Assembly (NCBI GenBank): GCA_011032825.1
Contig: JAADJZ010000003.1
Coordinates: 1,364,001 to 1,428,000 of the forward strand
DNA: 64,000 nt
Reading direction: 5' to 3'
Origin: Massariosphaeria phaeospora
Taxonomy: Eukaryota; Ascomycota; Dothideomycetes; Pleosporales
The notes under the pieces were generated by a model. The model saw nothing but the letters and a program-made list of their open reading frames with translations, was not told where the DNA came from and made no database searches. Below, piece after piece: positions 21,814 to 33,500 of the stretch (the stretch's first letter is position 1; every line of letters begins with the position of its first letter). The position numbers and the translations under genes were made by a program.

Positions 21814-23562
21814 TCATGCCAACAGAAACCCATTCTCTTCTGGTTTGAACCATTCCCGCAGAAGGTCACGCAATATCTCCTCCGCGCCGGCCTTTGCCAA
21901 TTCGCTGCTCTTACTAACGCACTCGATATACAGCTTGATCTTCGGCTCAGTGCCTGACCCCCGGACTGTGAAGCGAGCACCGTCTTCTAGCTCACATGTG
22001 ATCATTTGACTACGCTTATCGACTGGCAGATCTGGCACATGGTCCTTGCTCTTCGAATCATAGCCCAGTGTAAGGTCCCGCCATCGCGTGATCTTTCTTC
22101 TTCCAATCTGCACCGGATGCGGATCGCCAAAACCACGGATAGCTGTAAACACGGTTGCAGTGATTGCTGGTGAAGGAGATGTGAGATATGTGTTCGCATC
22201 TCCAAAGTAGCCCAGGGTTTGGTAGAGTTGCTGAAGCTTAGAAAAAGGTGTAAGGTTCTTCGTAGACCAGTGTGACATGGCAGTCAAAAGTATTGCTGCA
22301 GCACTGATGGAGTCTTTATCATGTACCGTCTGCGGTATCATATAGCCCAGTGCTTCCTCGAAAGCATATACCACGTCATATCCTTGGTCCTCAAGGTCAC
22401 GGGCAACGTTACCGAGCCATTTGAAGCCCGTGAGCGTTTCGGTGAAGTGGAAACCTGATGTTTCGGCCAATGCATGGAGCATCCGAGAGCTCACGGTTGA
22501 CGCCAGCATGGCTAACTTCTCCCGGGGCTTCGAGGCCGGGTACCGGTCGAATAGATAGGCGCCTATTAGAATACCAAGTTGGTTCCCGGTAAATATGTGC
22601 CATTTCCCAGAGACCTTTTCGGCTGCGGCGAGCCGGTCCGCATCTGGATCGCTTGCAAGTATAAGTGATACGGAATTAGCATCTGCAGTCTCCATAGCTA
22701 GGTCTAGCGCGCCTTTCTCCTCTGGATTGGGAAACTTAACAGTAGGAAAGTCCGGATCGGGCTGTGCCTGAGCGTCCACGACTATCATCTGCGACGCAAG
22801 GCCGAGGTCGTGGACGCACTGCTTCATTGCTGGTAGCCCCACGCCATGCAGAGGAGTGTAAACAAACTTGAGGCTGTTGGTCGACAAGGCGCCTGCTGGT
22901 GATGCTACTGCTTGTATAGCTTTGTAGTAACGATCCTGTACCAGTGCCAACGACCCCTGAATGAGTAGAGAGTCGCTGTCGACCACTGATGTGTCCCAAG
23001 TTACCGGCGTTAGGTTCTGGAGGATAGTGTCGGCAATGCCGCTATCATGGGGAGGGATTATCTGGCAGCCATTGGACCAATAAACCTTGTATCCATTGTC
23101 CTGGGCGGGATTATGGCTCGCTGTTATCATGACTCCTGCCACAGCGTTCAGGCTCTGTACGCCAAATGGCACCAGCGGAGTATGCGCTGGGGTTTCGTAC
23201 CACCAGACCTTGAACCCTTTTGCAACAAACGCAGCCGCCGTCAGCTTTGCGAACCTTTCCGAGTTGTGCCGAGCGTCACGGCCAACGACGACTCCGCGGC
23301 GTTGGGCATCTTGTTCCACCGTGAGCAGGTATGCAGCGAGGCCCTGCGAGGCTTGGATCGTTGTCAACGAGTTCATGCAAGCGAAACCCGCTTTCATGGG
23401 CCCTCGTAGCCCTGCGGTCCCAAAGGCAATGCGGTGCCGTAGCCGCTTTTCCAGTTCCTCGTTATCCCCTTGCACGAGGAGGCTGGAGATGTCGTCGGCG
23501 GTGGCCTTGTCTTCGTCCAGCCGCAGCCAGTCCCGCGCTAGCTCTTGGATGTCCCTAGCCAT
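21814..23562 (-). CDS. PRM15: Phosphoribomutase / phosphoglucomutase (PGM2-PRM15 type)
   Basis: 582 residues, one exon. The frame is open further upstream, but MARDIQELARDWLRLDED is the natural start, since the added residues are encoded by a minisatellite. It is an alpha-D-phosphohexomutase: phosphoserine loop ITASHNPAQDNGYKVYW with catalytic Ser149; metal loop SDPDADR with Asp305, 307 and 309; sugar loop EEALGYM near 400; C-terminal phosphate loop RGSGTEPKIKLY. The DNGYKVY form groups it with yeast Prm15 and mammalian PGM2, which interconvert ribose-1-phosphate and ribose-5-phosphate (and, weakly, glucose phosphates) and link nucleoside salvage to the pentose phosphate pathway. Cytosolic. 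It is divergent from the desaturase gene. Confidence 0.93.
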   Translation of the reverse strand: MARDIQELARDWLRLDEDKATADDISSLLVQGDNEELEKRLRHRIAFGTAGLRGPMKAGFACMNSLTTIQASQGLAAYLLTVEQDAQRRGVVVGRDARHNSERFAKLTAAAFVAKGFKVWWYETPAHTPLVPFGVQSLNAVAGVMITASHNPAQDNGYKVYWSNGCQIIPPHDSGIADTILQNLTPVTWDTSVVDSDSLLIQGSLALVQDRYYKAIQAVASPAGALSTNSLKFVYTPLHGVGLPAMKQCVHDLGLASQMIVVDAQAQPDPDFPTVKFPNPEEKGALDLAMETADANSVSLILASDPDADRLAAAEKVSGKWHIFTGNQLGILIGAYLFDRYPASKPREKLAMLASTVSSRMLHALAETSGFHFTETLTGFKWLGNVARDLEDQGYDVVYAFEEALGYMIPQTVHDKDSISAAAILLTAMSHWSTKNLTPFSKLQQLYQTLGYFGDANTYLTSPSPAITATVFTAIRGFGDPHPVQIGRRKITRWRDLTLGYDSKSKDHVPDLPVDKRSQMITCELEDGARFTVRGSGTEPKIKLYIECVSKSSELAKAGAEEILRDLLREWFKPEENGFLLA

Positions 23563-24032
23563 GGGGTGCGGAGTGCGGAGTGCGGAGTGCGGAGTCGCGT
23601 TGTGTCCTGTTCCGACGTCACATCGTGGTGCGGTAGTGCGGTAGTGCGGTAGTGCGCTTCTTACGGGCAGGGGGTGCACGGGTCGGCGTCGGCGTCGGAG
23701 AACCCTTGGTCCGTTCACCGTCACCGTCGTTCACCCGCGCGCTACCACCCGCGGACGGGGGGCCTCCAGGCTCCAGGGCTCCTGCCTCACCGGGACGGCT
23801 CCTGCCTCGCTGCCGCACTGCCACTGCCACGGCCACACTGGCCACTGCTCCAGGCGTGTCGGCGCTTCGACCTCCTCTCTCCCGATCATGCCCAGAGCGT
23901 GCGCTCCGGTCTTTTGCCTCCCTCGTCGGAGTTTCGCACCGCTCGTTCTTTGACACTGGCCTCGGTCTTTTCCGCACTGCGAAGTATTTAAGGTCCAGGG
24001 AGGCCGCGCGCCATTCATTACACACCGCAGCC
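23563..24032. promoter_or_regulatory. Divergent promoter, PRM15 / sphingolipid desaturase
   Basis: 470 bp between two start codons. The left edge holds two tandem repeats next to the PRM15 start. The right side has a TATA-like GTATTTAAGG at about 23984, some 45 bp before the desaturase ATG. Frames crossing the region are low-complexity. Confidence 0.5.
23566..23656 (+). repeat. Paired minisatellites (7-bp and 8-bp units)
   Basis: Four units of GTGCGGA at 23566-23595 and about three and a half units of TAGTGCGG at 23628-23656. The units share the core GTGCGG, so one array may have arisen from the other. They sit within 100 bp of the PRM15 start codon. Confidence 0.85.
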
Positions 24033-25783
24033 ATGGACGCGCAGGCACATCGCAACGCGCGAGTTTTGGGCAGGCGCGAGGTCGAGAGCCTCATTGCCAG
24101 CGGCCGCTCCATCATCATCGTCGACGGCAAAGTGCTAAAGGTGGATGGGTGGCTTCCCTACCATCCCGGCGGGCCCAAAGCTATCCAGCACATGGTAGGT
24201 CGCGACGCAACCGACGAAATGCACCGGTACGTCCGTCTACCAAGAAGCCTGCAACCTCACAACTAACACCTCCCCCTCCCAGCTTCCATTCGGCCCAAAC
24301 TGTCACTCTCGCCGCTCGCTACCAAATCGGCACCATCAACGGGCCGTGGCTCAATTTCACACCTCCCATCCAGGGCGGCAACTTCAGAACGCACGAGCAA
24401 TTGGCCGGGTTATCTGAAGAGGAATACACGCCATACTCTGACTCTGAGCATGAGACGATCGGCACAGCACCGTCAGCCCAACCAAGTCCCCTTTTCGAAG
24501 CTACCGAAGCTGCGACACCGACCAGGAAACGCAACACAGGCCACATCGTCCGAGCATCGTCACCGTCTTCCATGTCGTCCTTTGAGCTCGATGCTCGAGA
24601 GCGCCCCCGCATGTCTGTGATGGATGCACGTACCCAACAAGAGATTGATCTGAACAAGGCGAAATACCCGTCGCTCGATGCCGAGACCCAAGCAAGCATC
24701 GTCCTGAAATACCGCGAGTTAGAGACCCGCATCCAGGCTGAGGGTCTGTACGATTGCCGCTACTCCTCGTATGGCATCGAGGCCTTGCGCTATGCTTCTC
24801 TCCTGGCAATGTTTGTCTTTTTGCTCAAATCCGGCTGGTACATCACAAGCGCCGTTCCGCTTGGTTGCTTGTGGCATCAACTCGCCTTCACCGTCCACGA
24901 TGCGTGCCATATGGGCATCACGCACCACTACACGACAGACTCGGTCATTGCTATGTCTGTTGCGAGCTATTGTGGTGGTTTGAGCGCCTGCTGGTGGAAG
25001 CACAATCACAATGTCCACCACATTGTAACCAATTCTCCAGAGCACGACCCGGACATCGAGCATCTCCCCTTCCTGGCTGTCACGCACCGTTTATTCGGCA
25101 ATCTCTTCTCCACTTATTACGAGAAAGTCTTGGACTACGACGCGCTAGCCCGGCTCATGTTACCCTATCAGGATAAGCTCTACTACGTCTACATGGCCTT
25201 TGGACGGTTCAATCTCTACCGGCTAAGTTTGACGTACCTGCTCTTTGGCCACGGTCCTCGCAAAGGGCCAGCTTGGTGGCATCGCTACTACGAATTGCTC
25301 GGTCAGGTCGTGTTCTATACGTGGTTCGGTTATGGAGTCGTGTACAGGTCCATTCCTGGAGGTTGGAACCGACTGCTCTTCATTTTGCTTAGCCACGCCA
25401 TCACTGCTCCTCTCCATGTTCAGATCACTCTGAGTCATTTCGCTATGAGTACCGCCGATCTAGGTGTCACCGAGTCCTTCCCTCAGAAGATGCTCAGGAC
25501 AACCATGGATGTAGACTGCCCGCAATGGCTTGATTTTTTCCACGGCGGTCTCCAATTCCAAGCGATTCACCACCTCTACCCAAGGATCCCACGACATAAT
25601 TTACGACGGACGCGGAGACTGGTCCAGGAATTCTGCAACCAAGTTAATATACCTTATGCGTTGTATGGTTTTGTAGAGGGCAACAAGATTGTTCTTAACC
25701 AACTCGAAGATGTTGCGAGACAGGCCGCAATCTTTACCCAATGTCAGCGTGCATTAGCTGAAAGTCGTTCTAACGTAGTTTAG
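24033..25783 (+). CDS. Delta-8 sphingolipid desaturase, cytochrome b5 fusion
   Basis: Two exons, 24033-24226 and 24283-25783, with a 56-nt intron (GTACGT donor, AACTAAC branch point, CCCAG acceptor); 564 residues. N-terminal cytochrome-b5 domain with the heme motif HPGG (His44) and a second heme His at about 67, supplied by exon 2, so the splice is needed for function. A Ser-rich linker follows. The membrane desaturase has three His boxes: HDACH (270-274), HNHNVHH (305-311) and QAIHH (491-495). Gln in the third box is the mark of front-end desaturases. The fungal enzyme inserts a trans-8 double bond in the long-chain base of glucosylceramides at the ER; these lipids matter for hyphal growth. 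It is the last gene before the repeat block: its stop lies some 200 bp from the first transposon frame, yet its sequence is intact. Confidence 0.92.
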
Positions 25784-25970
25784 AACATCTATTTTTATAT
25801 AACTTCAGAAATAGTTTCTAGTAGAGAATATGTAGAACTATAGTTTAGGTAGATAGAACTACAAACTACAAACTACACGTGTAGCTTCTTGCTTCGTATT
25901 TTTTAGTAATGTATTCCACCATCGAACTCGCCAAAAATGCCAAGTCTTGCACCTACTACTAAACTCTATT
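25784..25970 (+). other. Desaturase 3' region and edge of the repeat block
   Basis: GC falls abruptly after the stop codon. A direct repeat ACAAACTACAAACTACA occurs at about 25860-25876. Near 25921-25937 the sequence AACTCGCCAAAAATGCC resembles the inner end of the terminal repeat of the transposon at 26101, so this may be the remnant end of the first Fot element. Confidence 0.5.
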
Positions 25971-26100
25971 ATGCCTACACCTACGAACGCGTTATCGCTC
26001 TAACACGATAAAAAAGTCCTCTTTGCTCTCAAAGCTTGTAAAGCTAGGCAATTCTAAAGCTACCGCGCTGCTGCTGTTGCTTTGAACGTTAAACGCTATA

Positions 26101-27950
26101 TAACGTAAACCACTAGTAACTCGGCCAAACTAGTAACCCGGCCAAAAATGCTTGGCACAACCAACTTATCTTAAAGAACATTAAATTAATTGCTATCGAA
26201 CAAGGAACCTGCGTACATCGTGCTAGCTTTAGATTTAAAAGCTTTTTTTGTATTTTTTTAGTAAGTTTGAGCATTGTGCCTTGTATTACTACAGTTTTTA
26301 CAGCGCCGTAGAGCTAGTTGTGCTCTTTTTTAACTCTCTCTACTACGCGCTTTCTTTAATAGCTAAAGCGCTGTAAACGCTTTAGCAGCTACTTGCGCTA
26401 ATTTGTTACTATACTCTATTGTACTGCTATGCTAAATCTGCTTTCGTTTGCGCAATTTCTGCTTAGTTATCTTTGCTAATTAATCTTTAAGCTTTTTAAT
26501 ATAGTAGTCTTTAAGCGCGTTCTAATGCAGCATTAATTTAGCTTTTTTTACAAGCTAAAAAAAGCTACTCTGCGCTAAAGTAAGCGATTTAGTAATAAAA
26601 TTGCGTACTAGCTTTGATTGCGATTTAAATTTAAGTGTATTGCTTAGAGTTTTTAACTGCTACGGCGTTTCTAGTGTAAAAAGTAGTAGCGAAGTACGCA
26701 GCTGTACTTTAAAACAACTAAAAACTACTTACGCGTTAATAAAAACTAGCTTTAAAACTTTAAAAGCTTTTTTGCACTTTTTTGTTGTAAATACTTTAAA
26801 AACCGCGTTTTTAAAAGCTAGCAAAAAGCTTTTTTTGTTAATATAAAAAACGCGCTAGCGCGCTAAGTTTCAAACGCGTTAAGAGTACTTTAGTTTTAGT
26901 AGCAAAAAGCAAACTACATCTAGCAGCTAAAGAATATAAAATAAATAAGCTAGCATGCAAAGCGTAAAAATCTTTTTTTAAAGCAATAGTTTTTAAAATT
27001 CTAAGATTAGTAGCTCTTATAGCTGTTTAAAATAAGTAGCTAATACTTTTTTATCTAACGCGCTTTTGTATGCGCGTTAAAGTGCTTTAACTATTTAAAA
27101 CTAAAAGCGTTGTTTGTCTAGCTGTTTTTAGAAACTAAAAGCTTTTAATTGCTAGGTATAAAGTTCTTCTCGTACTATGCTAAATGTAAACGCGCTTTTT
27201 GTAAATAATAAATAGTAGAATTGCGTACTTTGCAGCGCAGATGCTCTAGATAACTATTACCTACTTTCAATTACCTAGCTAGATAAAATTAAGTTGAGTA
27301 CGTTTTTAAAAGCTTGTAACGACTTTTATAAAGCTAATTACGCTTATTTAGAAGCTAGTTTTGTTAAAGTTGTGCACGTCGTTGTCGTAAACGCTGTACT
27401 TAGCTTTAGTATTCTTTACTAGCTTAAACTACGCGCAAATTATTTTTAAATTCTTTTAAAGTATTCTTTGCCTATTTTTGGCTCGATTAAAAGCTATTTT
27501 GAGCTTGGATAAACGCATTACGAAGCGCGCAAGCTAGTTTTTGCTTACTAGTCTACTACTACGCTCGCCTAGTAGTTTATTAGCTATATTAGCTACTTTA
27601 GATAGAAGAAGCGCGAATTCTTGCGCGTTAAAGTTAAAGATGTATTAGACAATTGTTTTTTTTTAGTGCTCGTAAGCTTACAGAGAGTAAACGTAGTTTT
27701 TAAACTTAAAAGTATTTCTTTATTGCGTTTAGCAAGTTAATAGTAATTAATAGTAAAAAACTATGCAGCTGCGTAGAAGCTTTAGAATTTGCTAGCTCTA
27801 AAAGCTTTAAGAGCAAAGAGAAGTTTGCTTTTGTATTTACGTAATTGCGCGTTCGTAGGTATAAGCATAGTAAAAGCAAGTTAGTATTCGTAGTCTTAGC
27901 GTTTTTTAGCTAGGTTACTAATTTAGCCGAGTTACTAGTAGTTTACGTTA
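26101..27950 (-). mobile_element. Fot1/pogo-type DNA transposon (family A), RIP-mutated
   Basis: 1,850 bp with terminal inverted repeats: TAACGTAAACCACTAGTAAC at the left end and its complement at 27931-27950, continuing into two CGGCCAAA-type subrepeats. TA sits at both ends, as expected for Tc1/mariner insertion. The transposase runs on the minus strand; the first catalytic motif reads HNFNKTSF near 27365. Frames on the plus strand (for example 26601-26846) are antisense shadows. It sits inside the N-terminal part of copy H1. Confidence 0.8.
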
Positions 27951-28124
27951 CTCGAATAACGCGCCAAAAGTATTACTTTCTGCGTAGAAACTCTACTTAA
28001 CCGCTAAAAGCTTACAAGCACTAAAGAGCAAACAATTGTCTAATATAACTATTCTTAACTTTAATTTGCAAGAATTTGCGCTTCGGTTGTGCAAAGTAGT
28101 AGATATAGTTGATAAACTACTAGG

Positions 28125-28456
28125 TACGCTAGCGAATAAGTAGAAAGTACTTATTGTTAGGTATAAGTTAAGTTAGAGTTGCACAAACTTAAAGTTAAAA
28201 TTAAGTTAAAGTAATTAAAGCGTAGGTTAAAGTTAAGTTATAGGTACTATTTTTAGGTTAATAAACTTGTTATAACTAGCTGTTATAATTATAAAAAAAA
28301 TATATATATTAAAATATAGAATTGTAGAAGTCTATGCTAACTTAACTTTAACCTACGCTTTTTAGTTTTAGCGTAGGTATAAGTTGAGTTAGCACTAAAG
28401 TCTTACGTAAGCTAACTTAACTTTAACTTAACTTATACTTATTTACTACTCTAGTA
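28125..28456. mobile_element. Small foldback element (MITE), copy 1
   Basis: 332 bp, almost entirely inverted repeat: it begins TACGCTAGCGAATAAGTAG and ends in a diverged complement, with long TTAAGTTA/TAACTTAA arms and an AT-rich centre. No coding capacity. It splits the H1 transposase at the same site where copy 2 splits H2. The left target duplication appears to have lost a few bases. Confidence 0.7.
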
Positions 28457-29329
28457 CTAGGTGTACGTAGTAGTAAGCTAGTTAGCAAGCACTAAGCTAA
28501 GCGCTTCGTAACGCGCTTAGCTAAGCTCAAAATAGCTTTTAATTGAGCTAAAAATAGGCAGAGAATACTGCAAAAGAATCTAGAAACAATTAGCGCGTAG
28601 TTTAAGCTAGTAAAGAATACTAAAGCTAAGTACAGCGTTTACAACAACAACGTGCACAACTTTAACAAAACAAGTTTTTAAATAAGTATTATTAGCTTAA
28701 TAAAAGTTGTTATAAGTGCAAAGAAACGTGCTTAGCTAAAGCTTATTTAGCTAGGCAATTGCAAGTAAGTTATAGTTATTCAAAGCGTATGCGCTGCTAG
28801 GTACGCAACTTTAGTTTTTATTATTTACAAAAAACGCGTTTACATTTTTGCGTAGTACAAAACAGCTTTAATACTACGCAATTAAAAGCTCTTAGTTTTA
28901 AGAATAGCTAGACAAACAACGCGCTTAGTTTAGAGTAGTTAAAGTACTTTAACGCGTATACGAAAGCGCGCTAAGTAGAAAAGTACAAGCTACTTATTTT
29001 AAATAGCTACAAAAGCTATTTTAACTAGAGTTTTAAAAACTACTGCTTAAAAAACAAGATTCTAACTTTTTGCATACTTTTCTACTTGTTGCATATTTTC
29101 TAGCTACTTAACGTAGTTTACTTTTTGCTGCTAAAGCGCAAGTACTTTTAGAAAGTAAAAAACTTAGCACGCAAACGCGTTTTTTACATTAACAAAAAAA
29201 GCTTCTTTCTAGCGTAAGAACGCGTTTTTTAACGTATTTACGCTTAACAACTACTATAAAGCTTTTAAAGTTTTAGAGCTTCTTTCGCTTAACGCGTAAG
29301 TTGTGTTAAATTGCTTTAAAGTACAGCTA

Positions 29330-29405
29330 CGTACTCTACTAAAACTTTTTCTCTTAGAGTTTTCAACTACTACGGCGTTTCTAAGAGAAAAAGTTCTAGT
29401 AGAAG
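29330..29405. repeat. Local foldback at the end of copy H1
   Basis: CTACTAAAACTTTTTCTCTTA is followed by an inverted copy of a segment (GAGTTTTCAACTACTACGGC) that other copies carry in forward orientation, and then by the complement of the first arm. The transposase C-terminus is lost beyond it. Confidence 0.65.
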
Positions 29406-30559
29406 TATTCTCTTACCGAAAGTATCTGCGATTGAACTCGAAAATCTTACCTAAGAAATTATTCTATATTCAAAAAGCTTAACGATAACAAAGAAAAATA
29501 ATTTAATTTTATATTAAATAGAATAACAAAGTACACAAGCTGTTGCCTATAGATTCAATCTATGTATAAAATGTACTTAGAAAAGTTAACTACAAAGAAT
29601 TAAAGTTGTAAAAGAAATTCTGCTAATTTATATAGTTCTATAATTCTTTGCTAAAAGCGTTCTACTTAGTGTACTTAGTACGCTTAGTACTAAGCGCGCT
29701 AATTTTACTAAACAACTTCTACTTAGTTTGCTTAGCGCTAAAACTACTAAGCGTGCTAAGCACGTTACGCAATTTTTGCTTACTTAAGTTTGCTTTGCGC
29801 ATTGTTGTACTTTTGTTTTGCGTACTAGTAAGCTTTAACAACTTTCTTACGTCGTTGCTTAGTTTATAATACCTAGTATTATTTTTATTTGTAACATTAT
29901 TTCTTTTTTTAAAGATATTATTTTAATAGCTGTTTTACTATGCTGTGCTAGTTTTTTTTGTGCTTTGCATTAAAAGTACTGTTTTGTATAAAAGTAAGTT
30001 AACTTTAATTTTTGTTGTGTTGTAAGCTTTTTTTGTATTCTTTTAAATTTCTAAGTTTAACTATGCTTAAAGTTGCAAAATTAACTAGTTGCTATTACAA
30101 CTATTTTGCTTGTTTTTGTGCAATAAATTACTTTGTTGCAAAGCCGTGCTGTCGCTATTTGTTAAAAAGTCTAAAGTGTTTTTTTTGCTTAAAGAAACTT
30201 GTGTTAACTGTATATTATTAAGTTCTAAATGTTTTTTTTTATTTAAAAAAAGTTTGCTGCTGTTGCTAAAAAATAGCGAGTTTTGCGTTAAAAGCTTCGC
30301 GCTGTAAAGCGTTGTAAGCTTAATTTTCAAAATTAGCTTAACGCTACAACTAATAAAGAGAAAAAGTTGTTCGCTTACAAACTTCGTTAATTAAAGAAAT
30401 AAAGAATTTTAAAAAAGCGTAGTTAAGCGCTTTTTTTAATTTTAAAAGTACAGCTTCTACTAATAGTCCTGTACTACTACTATTTAAAAAGTTTTCAACT
30501 AACCTAAGCTAGTTACAAACTAACTTTTCTTTTTTTGCTTTTTTTAATTACTTTTCTTT
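29406..30559. other. AT-rich sequence, probably the 3' part of the interrupted chromovirus
   Basis: No readable conserved protein on either strand; the frames around 29648-30330 are Leu/Phe/Lys-rich artefacts. By position it should hold the non-coding 3' end and LTR of the minus-strand element to its right. I could not identify an LTR boundary. Confidence 0.4.
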
Positions 30560-33500
30560 TTTAGAGAATACGGATTTTCTGCTTCTAGATTTCGCTAGTA
30601 ATATGCTTGCACTAATTCCTTGTAGTTCGTAAAATTTCGTATTAGATTCTATGTATTCTAGCTCTCTAGCTATTTTTGCTATTTAACTAAGTACTTTTAC
30701 TAACTTCTAAACTTCTATAGGTTATAACTTTTTCAACTTCGTACTCTTTGTTTTTGAGTTTAATATTAGTTGCTACTTTAGCGTTTGGTAGTGCTAGTTT
30801 AAGAAGTAATTTGTAAAAAACTAAATGTATGCGCATACTTGTAAGTAGCTGTAGTTTAAATAATACAAGTTCTTTAAATTTTAAATTTTTAAATAGTTTT
30901 ATTTGAAAGTTATTTAACTTGTTGCCTAGCTGTTTAGTTTTTAGTTTTTTTTGTAAAAGAAAAACTTTATTCTTCTTTTTAAAAGTTAGTTTTTTAAGTT
31001 TTTTTTTGTTTGCTAACTTAGCTATTGTAAAGTTTCTTTAAGCAATTTGTTAGCTCAATTTGTCGTGTAATTGTTGCATTCTTTAAGCTTTGTTATTTGC
31101 TTTAATAAAAATGCTTTTAATGTTCTTTAAATTTTAATAAGCTACTAGCTTATATCTATAGTTTGCGTAGTATAGCAAGTGTTTTGTAGTTGTAAACTTT
31201 GTACTATTGTAAGCTAGTTGTGCTATTAGCAAAAGTTTAACCTAGTTGTTTTACAGCTTGTTAGCGTACATTTATAAATACTATTCTAGCGTTTAGTTTA
31301 TTTGTTCTGTTTAGCTGTTTATTTGTAGGTAAAAACTAGTTAATAGCTTCTTTGCAACTTCTAACTAAGCTAAAAACGTATTCTAAAACTTTAATATAAA
31401 CAGCTTGTTTTTATTAGTAATAAACTATTTTAGTAATTTGTAGTTAGCAACGAGCGTTTTTGTAACCTCGTAGGCAATTTTTCTACTATAATTAACTTCT
31501 TTATTAGTACAAAGTATAATTCTTTATTTAATTAATCTACGATTACTAAGATTAAGTTGCATAGCCGCGCTAATCTAGGTTTTAACAATTTTAAAAGCTT
31601 TACTTTAAAGTTTATTGTAACGCTAATCTATAAGCGTGCGAGTAGTTTTAGTAGTTAAAGTAATCTATAAAGCTTATATCTTTTAGGTTTGTTTTTTAAA
31701 CAATTTAAATAGTTGCTTACTACTTTCTAAACTGTGTTTTGTACGTAGAGCATTAAGTACTTGTTTAAAATTTGTTAAACTATTTTGTTAATTCTTAAGT
31801 GTTTATATGCTTTTGAAGTATGTAATTTTTAAATAAGCTATACTACTTAAGTGTCGTTTGTAACTATTTATTTTTACTAGTTGTTTTTGCTTTATTTTTC
31901 GTGTATTCTTTTTAAAATGCTTGTAACTATAGCTACTTTACCTAGTTGTAGCTAGTTGTATTTAAAAGTTTTATTTAAGTTTCGTTGTAATACTAGGTTA
32001 TGCGTAACTAGTTTGTTAGTTTCTTTTAAATCTAATTTTCAACTAAGCGCGTTTGCGATTCTATTGTTAGTTTATTTGCAATAGTAAATCTTAATTTTAT
32101 AGTTTGCTATAAATTCAGCTTATTTAACTTGTTGTTTATTTAATTTCTTAGTTGTAGTAAAGTTAGTAAAGTTCTAGTAGTTTAACTACACTTGTACTTA
32201 ATGCCTTGCTTTTTTTAGCTATGCTTTCTATTGTTTAAAAGCGTTTATTATTGCTAATAGCTTTTTGTTGTAACGTACTTTACGGCTTCGCCGCTTACAC
32301 AAGTTAGCCGCTTACTTTTGCCAAGCTCCTACCAAAACTACTTTATTTTAGCGCAAAACAGCTTACTTTGGCTTTGTATAGAACAAAACAATTTAAGATA
32401 TTATTTAGAATCTACTTTTACTACTTGCTTACACGTTTACGCGTTATGCTTAGTTTAATTGCACTACCTACAGCGCTTTTGAGTTAGCTTACTTTCTTTA
32501 GCGCGCATTTGCTTTTTTAGCTTCTTTTTATTACTACGCGCTCTAAACTCTTTTAAAGTAGTTAAACAAGTTTTATTCTCAACTATCAAAGTTCTTTTTA
32601 ACTAAATTTGCTTTCTTTTATGCGATCTACGTTGCGTAGCAGCTTTATTTGCTTCTTAAAGCTTTGCAGTTTTCTTTTGCGCTAACACTAGCTTGTGCGC
32701 AATAATTGCTACTTTTTTTAAAACTTTTTTAAAAGCTTTTACTATAAACGTTGGTAAGCTATTTATATACCTTTAAATTCTCGCTTTTACAAGCGTCGAT
32801 TGCAACTTTAATTTAAAAGTATTGCTTAGAGTTTGCAACTGCTAGAGCTCGTTGTTAATAAGTAGTAGTAGTAATAGAGTACGCAACCAAATGTCAAAAG
32901 CTGTTATAACTCGTTCTAGGTTAAATAGAACCAATCTAGCGCTTTAAAACTTTTTTTGAATATTACTAAAAGTAATTGCTGCATTATAGGCGCGTATAAA
33001 GTATAGTAGAAACTTAAGCTTTGTAATGTAGGTAATTTAGTTGCGCATAAATTTTTTAGCTTAGCGCTTGTACGCTGTTTTTAAAAGCAAGAAACACTTT
33101 ATATTAAAAAGCTATAGAAAGTACAACAAGTGCAAAAGTATGTAAATAGTAATAATTTTGTTTTTCTTGTAGTATTGCTAGAATTTAAGCGAGTTATAGC
33201 TTTTATAGCCGTTAATTGCGAGTAGTTAGTAGCTACTAACTACTCTTTTCTTCGTATGCTTATTAAAGTGCTTTAACTACTACAAACTATGCTTATTTGT
33301 TGTTTAGCTATTTTTAGAAACTGCAATAACTTAATTGTAAAGTAGATTCTTTTCTTTGTACTAAGCAAAGAAGTAGTTCTTGCTTTAAAAAATAATAAAA
33401 AGTAAAATAGCTTACTTTATTGCGTTAATGTTTTGAATAACTATTGTTTACTTTCTATTGCTTTGCTATACTGCCTTTAGCTGTTTTCGTTTCTCTAAAG

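Larger units (their letters stand above)
25971..29405 (+). pseudogene. Fot1/pogo-type transposase, RIP-mutated and twice interrupted (copy H1)
   Basis: Plus-strand transposase relic read in three pieces. Residues near 25971-26100 (KVLFALKACKARQF, AAAALNVKRY) are the N-terminal DNA-binding helices. From 27951 comes the second helix-turn region (QEFALRLCKVVDIVDKLLG). From about 28457 comes the DDE catalytic region, with HNFNKTSF replacing the usual FDETGF at about 28668, then a region matching NREWVTVIQ, AWY and LLILDGHESH with many stops. The first catalytic Asp and next Glu are lost by G-to-A changes. It is interrupted by a complete 1.85-kb element and a 332-bp small element, and ends in a local foldback. 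The first ~200 bp are less mutated than the rest. Confidence 0.8.

Noticed and set aside
26601..26846. 81-codon plus-strand frame
   Set aside because: Antisense to the RIP-altered transposase of the element at 26101-27950.
30012..30330. Overlapping frames on both strands
   Set aside because: Leu/Phe/Cys-rich and Lys/Asn-rich products of AT-rich sequence; no motif.
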